A stretch of 51,770 nt of DNA from Clostridiaceae bacterium UBA5444. GTDB taxonomy: Bacteria > Bacillota > Clostridia > Clostridiales > Oxobacteraceae. Both the position numbers and the translations under genes were made by a program. Numbering within the stretch: position 1 is the first letter of the stretch; every line of letters starts with the position of its first letter. The notes below the pieces were generated by a model, which ran no database searches, was not told the DNA's origin, and saw nothing but the letters and a program-made list of their open reading frames with translations. The stretch spans positions 14,537-66,306 of the forward strand of contig DIRE01000043.1 in assembly GCA_002426575.1 (NCBI GenBank), read 5' to 3'. Shown one piece after another: positions 1 to 8,110 of this stretch.

Positions 1-55
1 AAAATAGGCATTTAAGTCGCTGCTACAGTAAATCAACATACCCTGAAGTCAACCC
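1..55 (-). repeat. Partial copy of a palindromic intergenic repeat
   Basis: Read on the minus strand, this end of the window carries the same core as the elements at 5221-5391 and 38522-38652: TATGTTGATTTACT, then a near-GGAGCAGCG motif (here TAGCAGCG), then ACTTAAATGCCTATTTT. The window edge cuts it inside the inner inverted repeat, so only one half is visible. Its core lies in the opposite orientation to the copy at 5221-5391. Confidence 0.75.
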
Positions 56-99
56 AATATAAGTAGTCTGTTTAGCAATTCACCATGATAAAATGGTAA

Positions 100-134
100 T
101 ATGATAAAGGCCTGCAGGTTAAACCCTGCAGGCC
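100..134 (-). terminator. Probable terminator after the PepV-like gene
   Basis: A perfect 10-bp stem, GGCCTGCAGG (109-118) with CCTGCAGGCC (125-134), lies 6 nt past the stop of the minus-strand gene. On the minus strand it is followed by TTTATCATATT, a weak U tract. Its position at the end of the gene favours a terminator. Confidence 0.6.
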
Positions 135-140
135 AATGTA

Positions 141-1565
141 TCATTTGGCAAGTTCATATATTGCATTTGCATATATTTTGGTACATTTTATCAATTCATC
201 TATTCCTATATATTCATCAGTCATAAAGTTTCTTCCATCCTCTCCTGGGAATACTGGCCCAAATGAAACCATGTTTTCAAAGGCCTTAGCAAAGGTTTGT
301 TCGCCTAGAGAAATTGTAAACCCGTCCTCTCCAGTAACCTCTTTATATGATGTAAGCAGCGTGCTTACTAGATAACTATTTTCATCAATACACAAAGGCC
401 GCCTGCTATTTAATATTGAAACATCTATTTTCTTATCTGCCGTAATTGTCAATATATTCCTTAGTATATCCTCATAGTCTGCCCCTGCAGGATAAGTTAT
501 TCCTATTACGCATTTGGCAATATCATCATCTATTGAAATAGATCCTAAATTTACGGTAATGCTTCCCTTATCTTCTTCTTTATAGGCTATATTTAGCGAC
601 TTTCCATCAGTTTCCTCTCCTATATAGTTAGATAAAAATTTAATAAAATCTGATACATCATTCTGTCCAAGATTAAACTGATTTAAAAATACAATAAGTT
701 GTGTTATTGCATTTTTGCCCTTATTAGGCTCACTTCCTAAAGAGGATAATCCGCATGAATTAATTGTATATAAGTCATCATCTTCTTCTTGCATATGCAT
801 ATTTATATTATTCTTCTGACAATATAATTCAAGTGTATCCTTGAGCATAAGCTTTGCCATATCATTAAGTTTTAGCTTACAATGGCACTCGCTTGGAACG
901 ATGTTTTGGTCTTGGCCCCCTTCTAACTTCTTTATAGATATCATTCCCTTTGATTTTCTTGCAATTTCCTTTTTAAACTCTATTTCAATAAATCCCTTTT
1001 CAGAATTAACAACTGGAAACTTCCCATCAATGGTAAATCCAAGGTTTGGTGCTTGTTCATTTTTAATATAATGATTTATATCTTCCCAATCACCGTTTTT
1101 GTCAGTTCCAAATATAATCCTGACCCTTTTATTTAATTTAATTCCTAGATCCTTTATAGACTTTAATCCATAAAGGGCAGCAATTAGAGGTCCTTTATCA
1201 TAAAGTGTTCCGCATCCGTATATTCTATTATTATGGATTTCAGCATCATATGGCTTATATGTCCATCCCTCTTTCTCTTGTAAAATATCTAAGTTGCCTA
1301 AAACTCCTACTATTTCGTCTCCTTCTCCATATTCAGCATATCCTATATATCCATCAATATTTTTTGTTTTAAACCCAAGTTTAGATGATAAGTCAAGAGC
1401 ATACAATAATGCTTCATTTATTCCATCACCAAAAGGTTCTTCAGAAATCTCCTCATCATTTATGTTTTTTTCATTCTTAAAACTTTTAATACTTACAATC
1501 TCTTGTACTGATTTAATAATATTAGGTTTAAAATCATTTATTTCTTCTCCAAAAATAATATCCAT
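141..1565 (-). CDS. PepV-like M20 family protein, probably catalytically inactive
   Basis: The 474-residue protein has the length and layout of the M20 dipeptidase PepV, including the lid domain and the C-terminal block ending DEYIGIDELIK. Family enzymes bind two zinc ions through His87, Asp119, Glu154, Asp177 and His439 (L. delbrueckii numbering), with Glu153 as base and His269 in the lid. By hand alignment these positions are Asn91, Tyr122, Asn157, Asp180 (kept), Phe447, Lys156 and Leu276 here. Asp93 (Asp89) is kept. The frame is open, so this looks like a maintained pseudoenzyme rather than a broken gene. The ATG is preceded by GGAGG with 8-nt spacing. It lies downstream of wecG in the same orientation after a 134-bp gap. 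A binding or regulatory role is inference. Confidence 0.75.
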   Translation of the reverse strand: MDIIFGEEINDFKPNIIKSVQEIVSIKSFKNEKNINDEEISEEPFGDGINEALLYALDLSSKLGFKTKNIDGYIGYAEYGEGDEIVGVLGNLDILQEKEGWTYKPYDAEIHNNRIYGCGTLYDKGPLIAALYGLKSIKDLGIKLNKRVRIIFGTDKNGDWEDINHYIKNEQAPNLGFTIDGKFPVVNSEKGFIEIEFKKEIARKSKGMISIKKLEGGQDQNIVPSECHCKLKLNDMAKLMLKDTLELYCQKNNINMHMQEEDDDLYTINSCGLSSLGSEPNKGKNAITQLIVFLNQFNLGQNDVSDFIKFLSNYIGEETDGKSLNIAYKEEDKGSITVNLGSISIDDDIAKCVIGITYPAGADYEDILRNILTITADKKIDVSILNSRRPLCIDENSYLVSTLLTSYKEVTGEDGFTISLGEQTFAKAFENMVSFGPVFPGEDGRNFMTDEYIGIDELIKCTKIYANAIYELAK

Positions 1566-1699
1566 TAAAATTCCTCCACGAAAAATGCCTATACAATCTA
1601 CATTTCAGTATTAATGTATCTATGTATAATATCATCTATATACATTATATATTTTTTTATATATTATATCCATACCGTATACATTGACCATAAAACAAT

Positions 1700-2410
1700 T
1701 TATGATAACAATGCTTTTATTAAAAACTTTGGTAGAACCATCATCCTTTTAAATCTCCAAGGCTCACTAATCAATCTATAAAGCCATTCAAGGCCACATT
1801 TTCTCATCCAAGCTGGTGCTCTTTTTATATTACCGCATATAACATCAAAACTTCCGCCAACCCCCATAATAAGCGGCACATTTAGGTTATCTATATTTTG
1901 TTTTATCCAATATTCCTGTCTAGGGCTTCCTAGTGCAACAAATAATATATCAGAGTTTGAATTATATATATTATCTATAACCTGTTTCTCATTATCCTTA
2001 AAGTACCCATCATTAACCCCAGATACAATAAGGCTTGGGAACTTTTTTTTAAGCTCCCCCATTGCTGATTCGGCAATATTAGGGGCTGCGCCAAGCATGT
2101 ATATTTTATACCCTTTTTTAGAGGCTAGGTCGCATAAATTCATCATAAGGTCAATTCCTGTTACCCTTTTTTTAATTCTGCCTCTCTTTAGTTTAGATGC
2201 TATTACCACACCAACCCCATCAGGTATTTGTATATTTGCACTATTTAAAAGTTTTTTTAATTCTAAATCTTTTTGACCTTTCATTATTTTTTCAGGGTTT
2301 ATTGCCACAATGAAACCTTTTTCTTTGTTTACAATTATTTTTTCAGCTTCATGCAATGTTTCTTCCATAGAGAAGGGACATACATCAATACCCAATATAT
2401 TTTCCTTCAA
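1700..2410 (-). CDS. WecG/TagA/CpsF family glycosyltransferase (GT26)
   Basis: The 236-residue protein is full length for GT26. It shows NPEKIM near residue 39, PDGVGVV near 64 (the Asp corresponds to the catalytic Asp of TagA), and GSPRQE near 161. Family members add N-acetylmannosamine or its uronic acid to undecaprenyl-diphosphate-GlcNAc on the inner membrane face, in wall teichoic acid or enterobacterial common antigen synthesis. A basic, hydrophobic C-terminal tail (residues about 200-236) matches the membrane-binding appendage of TagA. It starts 2 nt after the murJ-like stop, so the two are probably translationally coupled. The actual sugar donor cannot be read from the sequence. Confidence 0.88.
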   Translation of the reverse strand: MKENILGIDVCPFSMEETLHEAEKIIVNKEKGFIVAINPEKIMKGQKDLELKKLLNSANIQIPDGVGVVIASKLKRGRIKKRVTGIDLMMNLCDLASKKGYKIYMLGAAPNIAESAMGELKKKFPSLIVSGVNDGYFKDNEKQVIDNIYNSNSDILFVALGSPRQEYWIKQNIDNLNVPLIMGVGGSFDVICGNIKRAPAWMRKCGLEWLYRLISEPWRFKRMMVLPKFLIKALLS

Positions 2411-2412
2411 AG

Positions 2413-3954
2413 TTATGCCTCCCCTTTTATACTGTGAGGCTTTAATTTGTTTATTATCTCTTTAACCTCATCAACTTTTAATATAATTAAAAACATAAAA
2501 TATACAAAAGCCCCGCCTATTATAGATGCAGCAACTATTACTAAATTTGATTTTATATAAGGCCCTATAAATGTTTTTAATCCATATATAAAAATGCCCA
2601 TTATAATAGATGAAATGCATATCTTACATAATGACTTTTGAAAATGCTCATCATTTTCCATATTTATCTTCTTCTTTAATACAAAATAAGCGGTAATAAA
2701 TTGTATTACTGATACTAATGATGTTGAAAGAGCAAGTCCATTATGTGCTAAAGGCTTCATTAGTACATAATCAAAAATTACATTAAGTAAAATAGTGACT
2801 GTGCTTATATACATAAGTGTTTTAGTGTCTTTCATTGAATAATATACCTTTGCAATAACTGCCATACCTCCATACATTATAATGGTTGGACTATAATAAA
2901 ATAAGGCTGAGGCAGTATTTGCAGTTGCAGTCATATCAAAAGCATTTCTTTCAAACAATAGTTTTATGATCTCTTTATTTAAAACAATAATACCTATAAA
3001 TGATGGTATAAGAAATATCATTGTAGCTATTATAGACTTTCGTATATAGTTTTTAACTAATGCTTCCTCTTTATTGTTTATATGCTCTATAAGTTCAGGG
3101 AAAACTACGGTTGCAACCATACCTGAAAATATCATTACAGGAAGTGAGCTTACCTTATCTGCATAAGCTAAATATGACATACTTCCATCAGTAAGGTAAG
3201 ATGCAAAAATTCTATCAACAAACATATTAATCTGCCCTATAGAAGTAGATACAAGTACAGGGGTTAAAAGCTTTATAAATGTTGATGAAAAATCCTTATA
3301 ATGTTTAAAGTTTATTGTTAGCTTTGCATTTATTCTCTTAAGTTTTATATACTGCAATATAAGACCTGCCGTGGCTCCTGCTACATAGCCATATGCAATT
3401 GAGTTAATGTTTGCCTTGCCCCCAAAGGCTAGTACAAAAACTATCATCCCAATTGACAAAAGGCATACTGAAATCACGGGATATATAAAATGCTTTAAAC
3501 AATTTAAAACAGATCCCTCTATTATAGAGGCACAGTATATAAAAACTCCTACAAAAAATATCTTTGATATTTCAGATGCGGCATGGAGGCTTTTTTCATC
3601 AAACCCATGGTATATAATGCTTACTATGTCATGGGAAAATAATGCCCCAAAGGCAGCAACTATAAGAAGTATAAGCATTAAATATGTTGACACACTGCTT
3701 ATTTTATTCCATGCTTCATTTTCATCTATTTCAGCCTCAGATAAAAAAAGAGGCGCATATACATTCACAAGACCAGCATTTAGGATTACCATTATAAAAT
3801 TTGGGACGAGGTATCCTGCTACATATGAGTCCGTAAGCCAGTTTGCTCCAAACTGGCTTGTTATTACCATCTCACGTCCAAACCCGAGTATTTTCTCTAT
3901 TATTGTTACAATTAATAATAATGCGGCAGCCTTTTTTATATTATATTTGCTCAT
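2413..3954 (-). CDS. MurJ/MviN-family lipid flippase (first copy)
   Basis: The 513-residue, strongly hydrophobic protein has about 14 membrane spans. Its N-terminus contains the family pattern KILGFGREMVITSQFG. MurJ proteins of the MOP exporter superfamily flip undecaprenyl-linked precursors, classically lipid II, to the outer membrane face. Here it lies between a GT4 and a GT26 transferase gene with 11-nt and 2-nt gaps, so its cargo is more likely the lipid-linked polysaccharide unit; that is inference. A second MurJ-like protein is encoded at 17249-18793. The two have similar length but differ throughout, so they are not a recent duplication. Confidence 0.88.
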   Translation of the reverse strand: MSKYNIKKAAALLLIVTIIEKILGFGREMVITSQFGANWLTDSYVAGYLVPNFIMVILNAGLVNVYAPLFLSEAEIDENEAWNKISSVSTYLMLILLIVAAFGALFSHDIVSIIYHGFDEKSLHAASEISKIFFVGVFIYCASIIEGSVLNCLKHFIYPVISVCLLSIGMIVFVLAFGGKANINSIAYGYVAGATAGLILQYIKLKRINAKLTINFKHYKDFSSTFIKLLTPVLVSTSIGQINMFVDRIFASYLTDGSMSYLAYADKVSSLPVMIFSGMVATVVFPELIEHINNKEEALVKNYIRKSIIATMIFLIPSFIGIIVLNKEIIKLLFERNAFDMTATANTASALFYYSPTIIMYGGMAVIAKVYYSMKDTKTLMYISTVTILLNVIFDYVLMKPLAHNGLALSTSLVSVIQFITAYFVLKKKINMENDEHFQKSLCKICISSIIMGIFIYGLKTFIGPYIKSNLVIVAASIIGGAFVYFMFLIILKVDEVKEIINKLKPHSIKGEA

Positions 3955-3965
3955 TTTTATCAGTC

Positions 3966-5087
3966 CTAACCATTAATTATCTCCTTGTATATATCTATAA
4001 CCTTCATTGTCATAATATCTAATGAAAAGTTTTGCTTTGCGTATTCATATAGATTATTACCAATATAGTCTCTAGTTTTACGGTTTTCTAATAAAATCTC
4101 CATTTTACTGGATAAATCATTGCTATCTCCTTTTTTAAACAAATACCCTGTGGCTCCATCTTTTATTATCTTATTTATACCTCCCACATCACTTGCTACA
4201 ACTGGTGTTTTAACAAGGGCAGATTCTAAAAGAACATAGGGAAAGCTTTCGCTAAAAGAGCTAAGTACGCTCATATAGCTGTTATAAAGTATATCTATGC
4301 TTCTATCAACCTGTCCTAAAAAAAATACATTCTTATCTATTCCTATTTCTTTTACGTAGGATACTAACTCATCTTTTATACTTCCATCACCAGCCACCAA
4401 TATTTTTATATTATCATGGTTTTTAATTATATTTTTGCAGCCGTCAAAGAAAACCCTATGCCCTTTTATGGGATGGAGTCTAGCAATCATTGATATAATT
4501 ATATCTTCGCTATTTATTTGTATATTATATTTTTTTGAAATCTCATCTATATTTAATATGGAGTATTCCCTTTCAAAATTGATTCCATTATAAACAACAC
4601 GTATACTAGAAGAATCAAATCCCCTGCTCACAAGCATATCTTTAAAATCATCTGATATTGCTATAAGCCTATCAAAGTGCTTTAATGTATGCTTATTAAT
4701 ATTGCTAAATACAAGTGTTTTGAAAATATTGCCCTTATAGTCTAATTTATAATCACTATGTACTGTTGATACAAAGGGTATGTTTGTACTTCTTTTTAAA
4801 AGGCAGCATATTAAATTTGCTCTTCCCCCATGGGAATGAACTAATTCTATATTATTTTCAATTATTATATTTTTAACTTTTTTAATGGCTGAAAAATCTA
4901 TCCTGCTCCTTTGCTTAATTAGAATAATATCAAGCCCCATATTCTTTGCTTCCCTATACAACTTTCCATCTATAAAGCAAACTATCATAGCATTTACGTC
5001 TTTGTTTTTTAAACTTCTGCATAGGTTCAGAACATGGGTTTTAGAGCCACCTTCCTCTCCACCGCTTATTACATGAAGTATATTCAT
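3966..5087 (-). CDS. GT4 family glycosyltransferase
   Basis: The 373-residue retaining glycosyltransferase has a GT-B fold. The N-terminal domain opens with the glycine-rich ISGGEEGGSKTH loop, and the C-terminal domain has the EX7E element ESFPYVLLE near residue 283. It would transfer a sugar from a nucleotide donor to the lipid-linked chain in the cytoplasm. I chose the ATG at 5087, because AGGTGG lies 5 nt upstream; the longer frame begins inside that ribosome site. It is the first gene of a tight run with the murJ-like and wecG-like genes. Donor and acceptor are unknown. Confidence 0.87.
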   Translation of the reverse strand: MNILHVISGGEEGGSKTHVLNLCRSLKNKDVNAMIVCFIDGKLYREAKNMGLDIILIKQRSRIDFSAIKKVKNIIIENNIELVHSHGGRANLICCLLKRSTNIPFVSTVHSDYKLDYKGNIFKTLVFSNINKHTLKHFDRLIAISDDFKDMLVSRGFDSSSIRVVYNGINFEREYSILNIDEISKKYNIQINSEDIIISMIARLHPIKGHRVFFDGCKNIIKNHDNIKILVAGDGSIKDELVSYVKEIGIDKNVFFLGQVDRSIDILYNSYMSVLSSFSESFPYVLLESALVKTPVVASDVGGINKIIKDGATGYLFKKGDSNDLSSKMEILLENRKTRDYIGNNLYEYAKQNFSLDIMTMKVIDIYKEIING

Positions 5088-5220
5088 AAAAACCACCTTT
5101 CTATTACTTTAAGGCCATGTTTTGTGTTTCGTATTTAATCAAAAGTCATACTTAATATAAATTTATCACTTAACATTTTACATTAAATTAAGTAATAAAG
5201 CTATCATAGATAAATATTTA

Positions 5221-5391
5221 AACTATGTTTTAGTACAGTGTCGATGTCAGGCTATGTTGATTTACTGGAGCAGCGACTTAAATGCCTATTTTTATCAGCT
5301 TTACTTATTTAGAAAAAAATAGGCATTTTGGAGCAGCGGAAGTCAATCAACATAGCCGGTTTAAAAGCCAACAGTTACTTAAAACATAGCC
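5221..5391 (+). repeat. Palindromic intergenic repeat, long form
   Basis: This 171-bp imperfect palindrome is built of nested arms. ACTATGTTTTAGTA (5222-5235) faces TTACTTAAAACATAG (5375-5389). CTATGTTGATTTACT (5252-5266) faces AGTCAATCAACATAG (5341-5355). AAATGCCTATTTTT (5280-5293) faces AAAAATAGGCATTT (5315-5328). GGAGCAGCG occurs twice in direct orientation (5267-5275 and 5330-5338). The same core recurs at 1-55 and, without the inner arm, at 38522-38652. No ORF is inside. It sits between divergent genes (GT4 on minus, propeller protein on plus). It could be a miniature mobile element or a structured RNA. Confidence 0.8.
5267..5338 (+). repeat. Nested 54-bp inverted-repeat segment between 9-bp direct repeats
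   Basis: GGAGCAGCG at 5267-5275 and again at 5330-5338 brackets a 54-bp segment whose ends are inverted repeats. The related copy at 38522-38652 has a single GGAGCAGCG and no such segment. This is what an insertion with a 9-bp target duplication looks like. Loss of the segment by recombination between the direct repeats would give the same picture. Confidence 0.65.
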
Positions 5392-5510
5392 AAAAGTAAG
5401 TTTTAATAACCAGCGGCGCTAATTCATTCCATGTATAAAGAATACTATATTTCAAAAGATAATAATGAATTTCTATATTATATATAAGTATTTCTTTGTA
5501 ATCAATGATT

Positions 5511-5560
5511 TTGTAACCTTTCTGTAACGAAAAAAGGCTTATACCTGGCTAATATATATA
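5511..5560 (+). promoter_or_regulatory. Candidate operator with 11-bp repeats and promoter region of the propeller gene
   Basis: TGTAAC occurs at 5512-5517 and 5523-5528, exactly 11 bp apart, the spacing of a factor binding one face of the helix, as PhoP/PhoB boxes do. About 22 bp downstream lies the AT-rich stretch TAATATATATAGG, which could hold a -10 box. There is no good -35 hexamer, as expected for an activated promoter. The rest of 5392-5596 shows nothing else I can name. Confidence 0.35.
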
Positions 5561-5596
5561 GGATAACTATACAAATGACGTATTAGGAGGACTAAA

Positions 5597-6709
5597 ATGA
5601 AAAAAACTATATCGTGCTTGGTTTTATTTGTATTTTTAATTATATTAATTACTAGCAGCGGCATGCAAAAACAATTGAGTACAAATAAATACCAAAAGAC
5701 ATCAAATAATTATAAAAAAGTAAACATAGCAACATTAGAACATGCAATATCTAGGGTAGCAGAAAAAATAGACTTAAACATAAAATCAAAAAAGGTTAAA
5801 GACAATTACGCTAGGGTTATTAATACCAAAGCTAATTCTAAAGAGCCTCTTGACATAAAAACTTATGATGGCCATGATCAGCCAATGCATCCTGATATAG
5901 TGTATATCGATAACGGATTTAATGGGTATAAATATTGGATGGCCTATACTCCTTATCCAAATATGAATGATGACTTTGAAAACCCATGCATAGGGGCTAG
6001 CAATGACGGTATAAACTGGGACACACCAAAAAGTATTAGAAATCCAATTGTACTTCCTCCTGATGATATGGAAGAGGGAGGCCATTTTAGCGATACAGAT
6101 ATTGTGTACGATAATGGCAATCTTTACGTTTATTTTGTATATAACAAAATGGGAGTATTAGGGCCTTCAAGATTTTATAGGGTTGCCTCAAAAGATGGCA
6201 TCAATTGGTCCAAGGCTGAACTTGTATATAAATGTACAGCACCAAATCCTATTTCAGGTTATTCACCAGGTGTAATAAAAGGTAAAGCTGGTTACAAAAT
6301 GTGGTATACCAGCGAAGGAAATACACTATCAATGATATCAAGTAAGGATGGCAAGGAGTGGTCAGGTTATAAAAAATGTAATATAAATATAAATGGATGG
6401 ACTGTTTGGCATGTAAATGTTATTGAAACCGATTTAGGATATGAAGGCCTTATGTGTGCCACAGATAAGAAAATTAAAAATAGAGCATTGTTTTATATAA
6501 AAAGCAGTGATGGTATCAATTGGGAATCAAGCAGTGAACCTATAATATACCCAACAAAAAGCGGATGGGATTCTAGTGAAATATATAGATCCACTTTTCT
6601 TAAACAAAATGGGGTATATAGGGTTTGGTACTCTGCTAAAGATCCAGAAAGAAGATGGCATATAGGCTATTCTGAAGGGGAAACACCTGAAACCCTAAAT
6701 GGTTTATAA
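5597..6709 (+). CDS. Secreted or membrane-anchored beta-propeller protein, sialidase/GH43-like
   Basis: The 370-residue protein begins with a hydrophobic signal or anchor (residues about 4-22) and a polar linker. A domain from about residue 95 then repeats a blade motif: ASNDGINWDTP, ASKDGINWSK, SSKDGKEWSG and SSDGINWESS. Such DGxxW repeats are typical of five- or six-bladed propellers of glycosidases and sialidases, but I cannot assign a catalytic triad. AGGAGG lies 7 nt before the ATG. It is the only plus-strand gene in the polysaccharide locus and ends at a shared terminator. A role in trimming or binding the surface polysaccharide is inferred from location. Substrate is unknown. Confidence 0.7.
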   Translation: MKKTISCLVLFVFLIILITSSGMQKQLSTNKYQKTSNNYKKVNIATLEHAISRVAEKIDLNIKSKKVKDNYARVINTKANSKEPLDIKTYDGHDQPMHPDIVYIDNGFNGYKYWMAYTPYPNMNDDFENPCIGASNDGINWDTPKSIRNPIVLPPDDMEEGGHFSDTDIVYDNGNLYVYFVYNKMGVLGPSRFYRVASKDGINWSKAELVYKCTAPNPISGYSPGVIKGKAGYKMWYTSEGNTLSMISSKDGKEWSGYKKCNININGWTVWHVNVIETDLGYEGLMCATDKKIKNRALFYIKSSDGINWESSSEPIIYPTKSGWDSSEIYRSTFLKQNGVYRVWYSAKDPERRWHIGYSEGETPETLNGL

Positions 6710-6722
6710 AAATTTTATATAT

Positions 6723-6762
6723 AAAAAAGTCGGGAATCCATAATTGGCAACCCGACTTTTTT
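6723..6762. terminator. Bidirectional terminator between convergent genes
   Basis: AAAAAAGTCGGG (6723-6734) pairs with CCCGACTTTTTT (6751-6762), leaving a U tract on both strands. It serves the propeller gene ending at 6709 and the minus-strand dehydrogenase gene ending at 6797. Confidence 0.9.
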
Positions 6763-6796
6763 ATACTTAAGGCCTTAAGCTTTGAGCATAAGGCTT

Positions 6797-8110
6797 TTAT
6801 AAAGATAGATATTTTATACCTTTTTGAGCAAAATCTGATTTATTTGCTGTAAACAGATTTCTTGTATCAAAAACTATTCCATCTTTTTGTATATTATCTA
6901 TTACAAAATTAGCATCTATATTTTCAATTTCTTTTTGCTTTGCTAATACTAAAATTGCATCTGCATCCTTTATAACATCATCTGCGTTATCATATTTAAA
7001 ATCATAAGATGTAGGTACTATTGGATCAAATGCACATACATTTGCTCCTCTTTCAAGCAATATATTTATTATAGATATAGGAGGGCTTATTCTATCATCA
7101 TTTGAATAGTCCTTCATTGCAATACCAAGTACACCAATCTTCTTTCCTTTGATGTCCTTGCCTACTTTCTTTAATTCTTCTTCTAATATGTTTACAATCA
7201 ATTCTGGTAAGGCTTCATTCTTATTCCTAGATAGCTTTAAAATGTCTAAATCTACTCCCATTTCTTTTGCTTTAGGTTCAAGATAATAATATGCATTAGG
7301 AATACAGTATCCCCCTACACCAGGTCCTGGTGTAAGTAAATTTACTCTCTTGTGGGTGTTGGCTATTTTAATTACCTCATATATATCTATTCCTAACTTT
7401 TCTGTAAATCTTGCAAACTCTTGAGACATTGCTATGTTTACATCTCTTTGAACATTTTCAAAAACCTTTGATGTCTCTACTACCTTTATATTGCTTGCTT
7501 TTATAATATCGGTTTTACAAACAATTGACAATACCTTAGCAGCTCTTTCAAGGCTTTGGTTATTAATAGCTCCAACTACTGTTGGCATAAAAGCAAATTC
7601 CTCAAATGCCCTGCCTTCTGCAATTCTCTCTGATGAATAGGCAAGATGAAAGTCTTCCCCAGCTTTAAGTCCTGATGTCTTTTCTAATATTGGAAGTATA
7701 AAGTCTTCTGTTGTACCTGGTATTACGGTACTCCTTATTATTACTGTATCTCCCTTTTTAAGTATGCTTCCTAAAGATTCAGAACATGATTTTAGGTAGT
7801 CATAATTTTGGACTCCTCCATTTACAGGTATACCTACTGTAACAATAAAATTATTATAATCTTTAGGTATGGATTTAACATCAACTACAGCTTTAAAGCT
7901 ATTTTTCTTAAGCTGTTTTGCTAAAACTTCTTGTATGGTAATATCCTCAAACTTCTCAGTATGGTATGTAATACCTTTGTTTATATCATTTACTAGGTCC
8001 TCTGATACATCTACACCTATTACATCACTTCCCCTAAATGCAAAGCTTAGTGAAAGCGGCAGTCCTACATATCCAAGTCCAAATACTACTACTTTTTCAT
8101 TTTTGTTCAT
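6797..8110 (-). CDS. UDP-glucose/UDP-ManNAc dehydrogenase family protein with altered active site
   Basis: The 437-residue protein has the full three-domain UDP-sugar 6-dehydrogenase layout. The NAD-binding GLGYVGLP is at residues 11-18, STVIPGTTE at about 127, SERIAEG at about 160 (WecC-like), the central helix ETSKVFENVQRDVNIA at about 212, and the catalytic Cys269 in GVGGYCIPN. Family enzymes oxidise the C6 hydroxyl of a UDP-hexose to the uronic acid. The usual motif is GGHCIP.DP; here His is Tyr268 and the Asp four residues after Cys is Ala273. Loss of that Asp may impair or change catalysis. The paralog at 20049-21362 is canonical. The next gene upstream overlaps it by 14 nt. Confidence 0.85.
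   Translation of the reverse strand: MNKNEKVVVFGLGYVGLPLSLSFAFRGSDVIGVDVSEDLVNDINKGITYHTEKFEDITIQEVLAKQLKKNSFKAVVDVKSIPKDYNNFIVTVGIPVNGGVQNYDYLKSCSESLGSILKKGDTVIIRSTVIPGTTEDFILPILEKTSGLKAGEDFHLAYSSERIAEGRAFEEFAFMPTVVGAINNQSLERAAKVLSIVCKTDIIKASNIKVVETSKVFENVQRDVNIAMSQEFARFTEKLGIDIYEVIKIANTHKRVNLLTPGPGVGGYCIPNAYYYLEPKAKEMGVDLDILKLSRNKNEALPELIVNILEEELKKVGKDIKGKKIGVLGIAMKDYSNDDRISPPISIINILLERGANVCAFDPIVPTSYDFKYDNADDVIKDADAILVLAKQKEIENIDANFVIDNIQKDGIVFDTRNLFTANKSDFAQKGIKYLSL

Noticed and set aside
3407..3976. 189-codon plus-strand frame opposite the murJ-like gene
   Set aside because: It lies wholly over a well-supported membrane protein gene, has no ribosome site and resembles no protein I know.
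5221..5391. Palindromic element as an insertion sequence or CRISPR repeat
   Set aside because: There is no transposase ORF, and the unit is not present as regularly spaced repeats with spacers. It is kept as an unclassified intergenic repeat.
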